Assembly: GCA_922989275.2 (NCBI GenBank)
Contig: OV277874.1
Coordinates: 15,674,154 to 15,738,153, forward strand
Source of the DNA: Gari tellinella
Lineage: Eukaryota > Mollusca > Bivalvia > Cardiida > Psammobiidae
DNA: 64,000 nucleotides
Reading direction: 5' to 3'
Every line of letters starts with the position of its first letter. The stretch's first letter is position 1. The notes under the pieces were generated by a model. The model was given only the letters and a program-made list of their open reading frames with translations, did no database searches and was not told the origin of the DNA. The position numbers and the translations under genes were made by a program. Positions 63,080 through 64,000 of the stretch are shown piece after piece.

Positions 63080-64000
63080 ATGGAAACTGGGAGATACATT
63101 GAAGGAATATGAAGAAAAAAAATTCTAACTGAAAATAACGCTTAATAGAGTAATCAAACTACTTCATTGTTTAAACAAATACCAGTTATTCGAACTACAT
63201 GCAACCTTCGATTGTAAATGCAGCGCCGCGAATTCCTTTTACGCCGGAAATTTGACGTCAGCATCCGGGTAACAAAGGCGCTTGTACACAATCGGGTTAA
63301 ATTTATAGTGCATGTGAAACGTAAATTCCAGAGACTCGCTACACGTAATAAACATTTAGAGCTATTTTTAAAAATGTGTTATTCTAAATCAATTTACAAA
63401 GGGACATTAAAAAAATAAGTTACGTTATAAATTTTGGTATTCGTATTTTGAAAATATAATTTTCTTCAAAGTTTCACTATAAATCCTAGTTTTTTTCGCA
63501 TTTTTCTGCTATGTTGCTGCCAACATATAATACCAAACCTGAACCGGTTGAAGCTATGACGCCAGCAGATCGCACACGCTATATCAAGCGTTTTTTGTCG
63601 GAGGCTTCCGGAAATGTAGGAAGGGTCCGATGTTTGAGAATCAAGGATAAGTTGTTTTACAGATAATATTTCAGCTCACCTACTTCACTACCAATCTCGA
63701 GAACATTAAAATTTGGAAGCACTTTTGCATTTTGCTTTCTGAATAGGATCAAAACTGCTTGCCTCAAGTATCAATGTTTCAATAAAAGTTTTAATATAAT
63801 TTTCTTATAATTGAGAATACGTGATCCATTGTGTCCCAAAATCATGGACAGTTTTGTCCCAACGAGGTCGGTTTTGTTCCCTACATGGTTCTGTGCGATT
63901 CACAATGAAAATTTGTTTATCCATAGAATCATTATTTTCTTCAATGTGAAAATTGCAAGCCACCTTTAACCAGCTAAACCACTCCATTGCTAAGACGACA
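63080..64000. other. Unassigned end of window
   Basis: Short frames (63218-63418 plus, 63805-63987 minus) have no recognised family. No SLC22 exon encoding TM1-TM6 was found here, so the missing 5' exons of the transporter gene should lie beyond 64000. Confidence 0.4.

Noticed and set aside
63218..63418. A basic 66-codon frame (KFIVHVKRKFQRLATRNKHL)
   Set aside because: No recognised family and no splice or promoter support.
1..64000. CRISPR arrays, bacterial operons, rRNA or viral genes
   Set aside because: The direct repeats are minisatellites or transposon repeats without spacers, no bacterial gene structure exists, and no rRNA or viral core gene was recognised.

Overview
This is a eukaryotic nuclear window, most likely from a marine invertebrate and probably a bivalve mollusc. 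The evidence is spliced genes with GT-AG introns, AT-rich non-coding DNA, a tRNA-derived SINE of a type common in molluscs, an 'AGCTCACC…' repeat familiar from bivalve genomes, and an extreme density of short palindromic DNA transposons (MITEs). No operons, bacterial genes, CRISPR arrays or rRNA genes were seen. The species cannot be named from the sequence.

Three spliced genes were rebuilt by matching splice sites, reading phase and family motifs. (1) Plus strand, 2301-25851: a CARD-like/NACHT/LRR-like receptor in six coding exons. Its last large exon carries a frameshift, an in-frame stop inside Walker B, and a 244-bp MITE. (2) Minus strand, 46554-35887: a closely related NACHT receptor with an intact 1142-residue reading frame in six coding exons. 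Its N-terminus is a CXorf38-like domain ending in an RNxxxH (HEPN-type) motif, followed by coiled coil. (3) Minus strand, 61811-52847: the C-terminal half of an SLC22-type organic ion transporter, six exons joining in phase; its 5' exons were not found and probably lie beyond the window.

Genes 1 and 2 lie tail to tail about 10 kb apart and share the NACHT exon but not the N-terminal exons. The NACHT exon is entered at the same codon phase in both, which suits exon shuffling. Gene 2 is intact and gene 1 looks decayed, unless its lesions are assembly errors.

Layout: 1-2.3 kb MITEs; 2.3-26.2 kb gene 1, whose introns hold a LINE fragment, a SINE, two minisatellites (31-bp and 41-bp units), a 1-kb tRNA-like element and a 2.4-kb tandem-repeat element; 26.3-35.8 kb intergenic repeats; 35.9-47.3 kb gene 2; 47.3-52.8 kb MITEs and one orphan candidate exon; 52.8-61.8 kb gene 3; 62-63.1 kb a second 1-kb tRNA-like element; 63.1-64 kb unassigned.

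The repeats have their own logic. A small number of perfect hairpin cores recur inside MITE families that have different ends and different target-site duplications (TTAA, TA, or 6 bp), as if the hairpin were a portable module. Several MITEs affect genes: one splits gene 1's last exon at a TTAA, one abuts a splice donor of gene 2, and one is flanked by a duplicated splice-donor region in gene 1.
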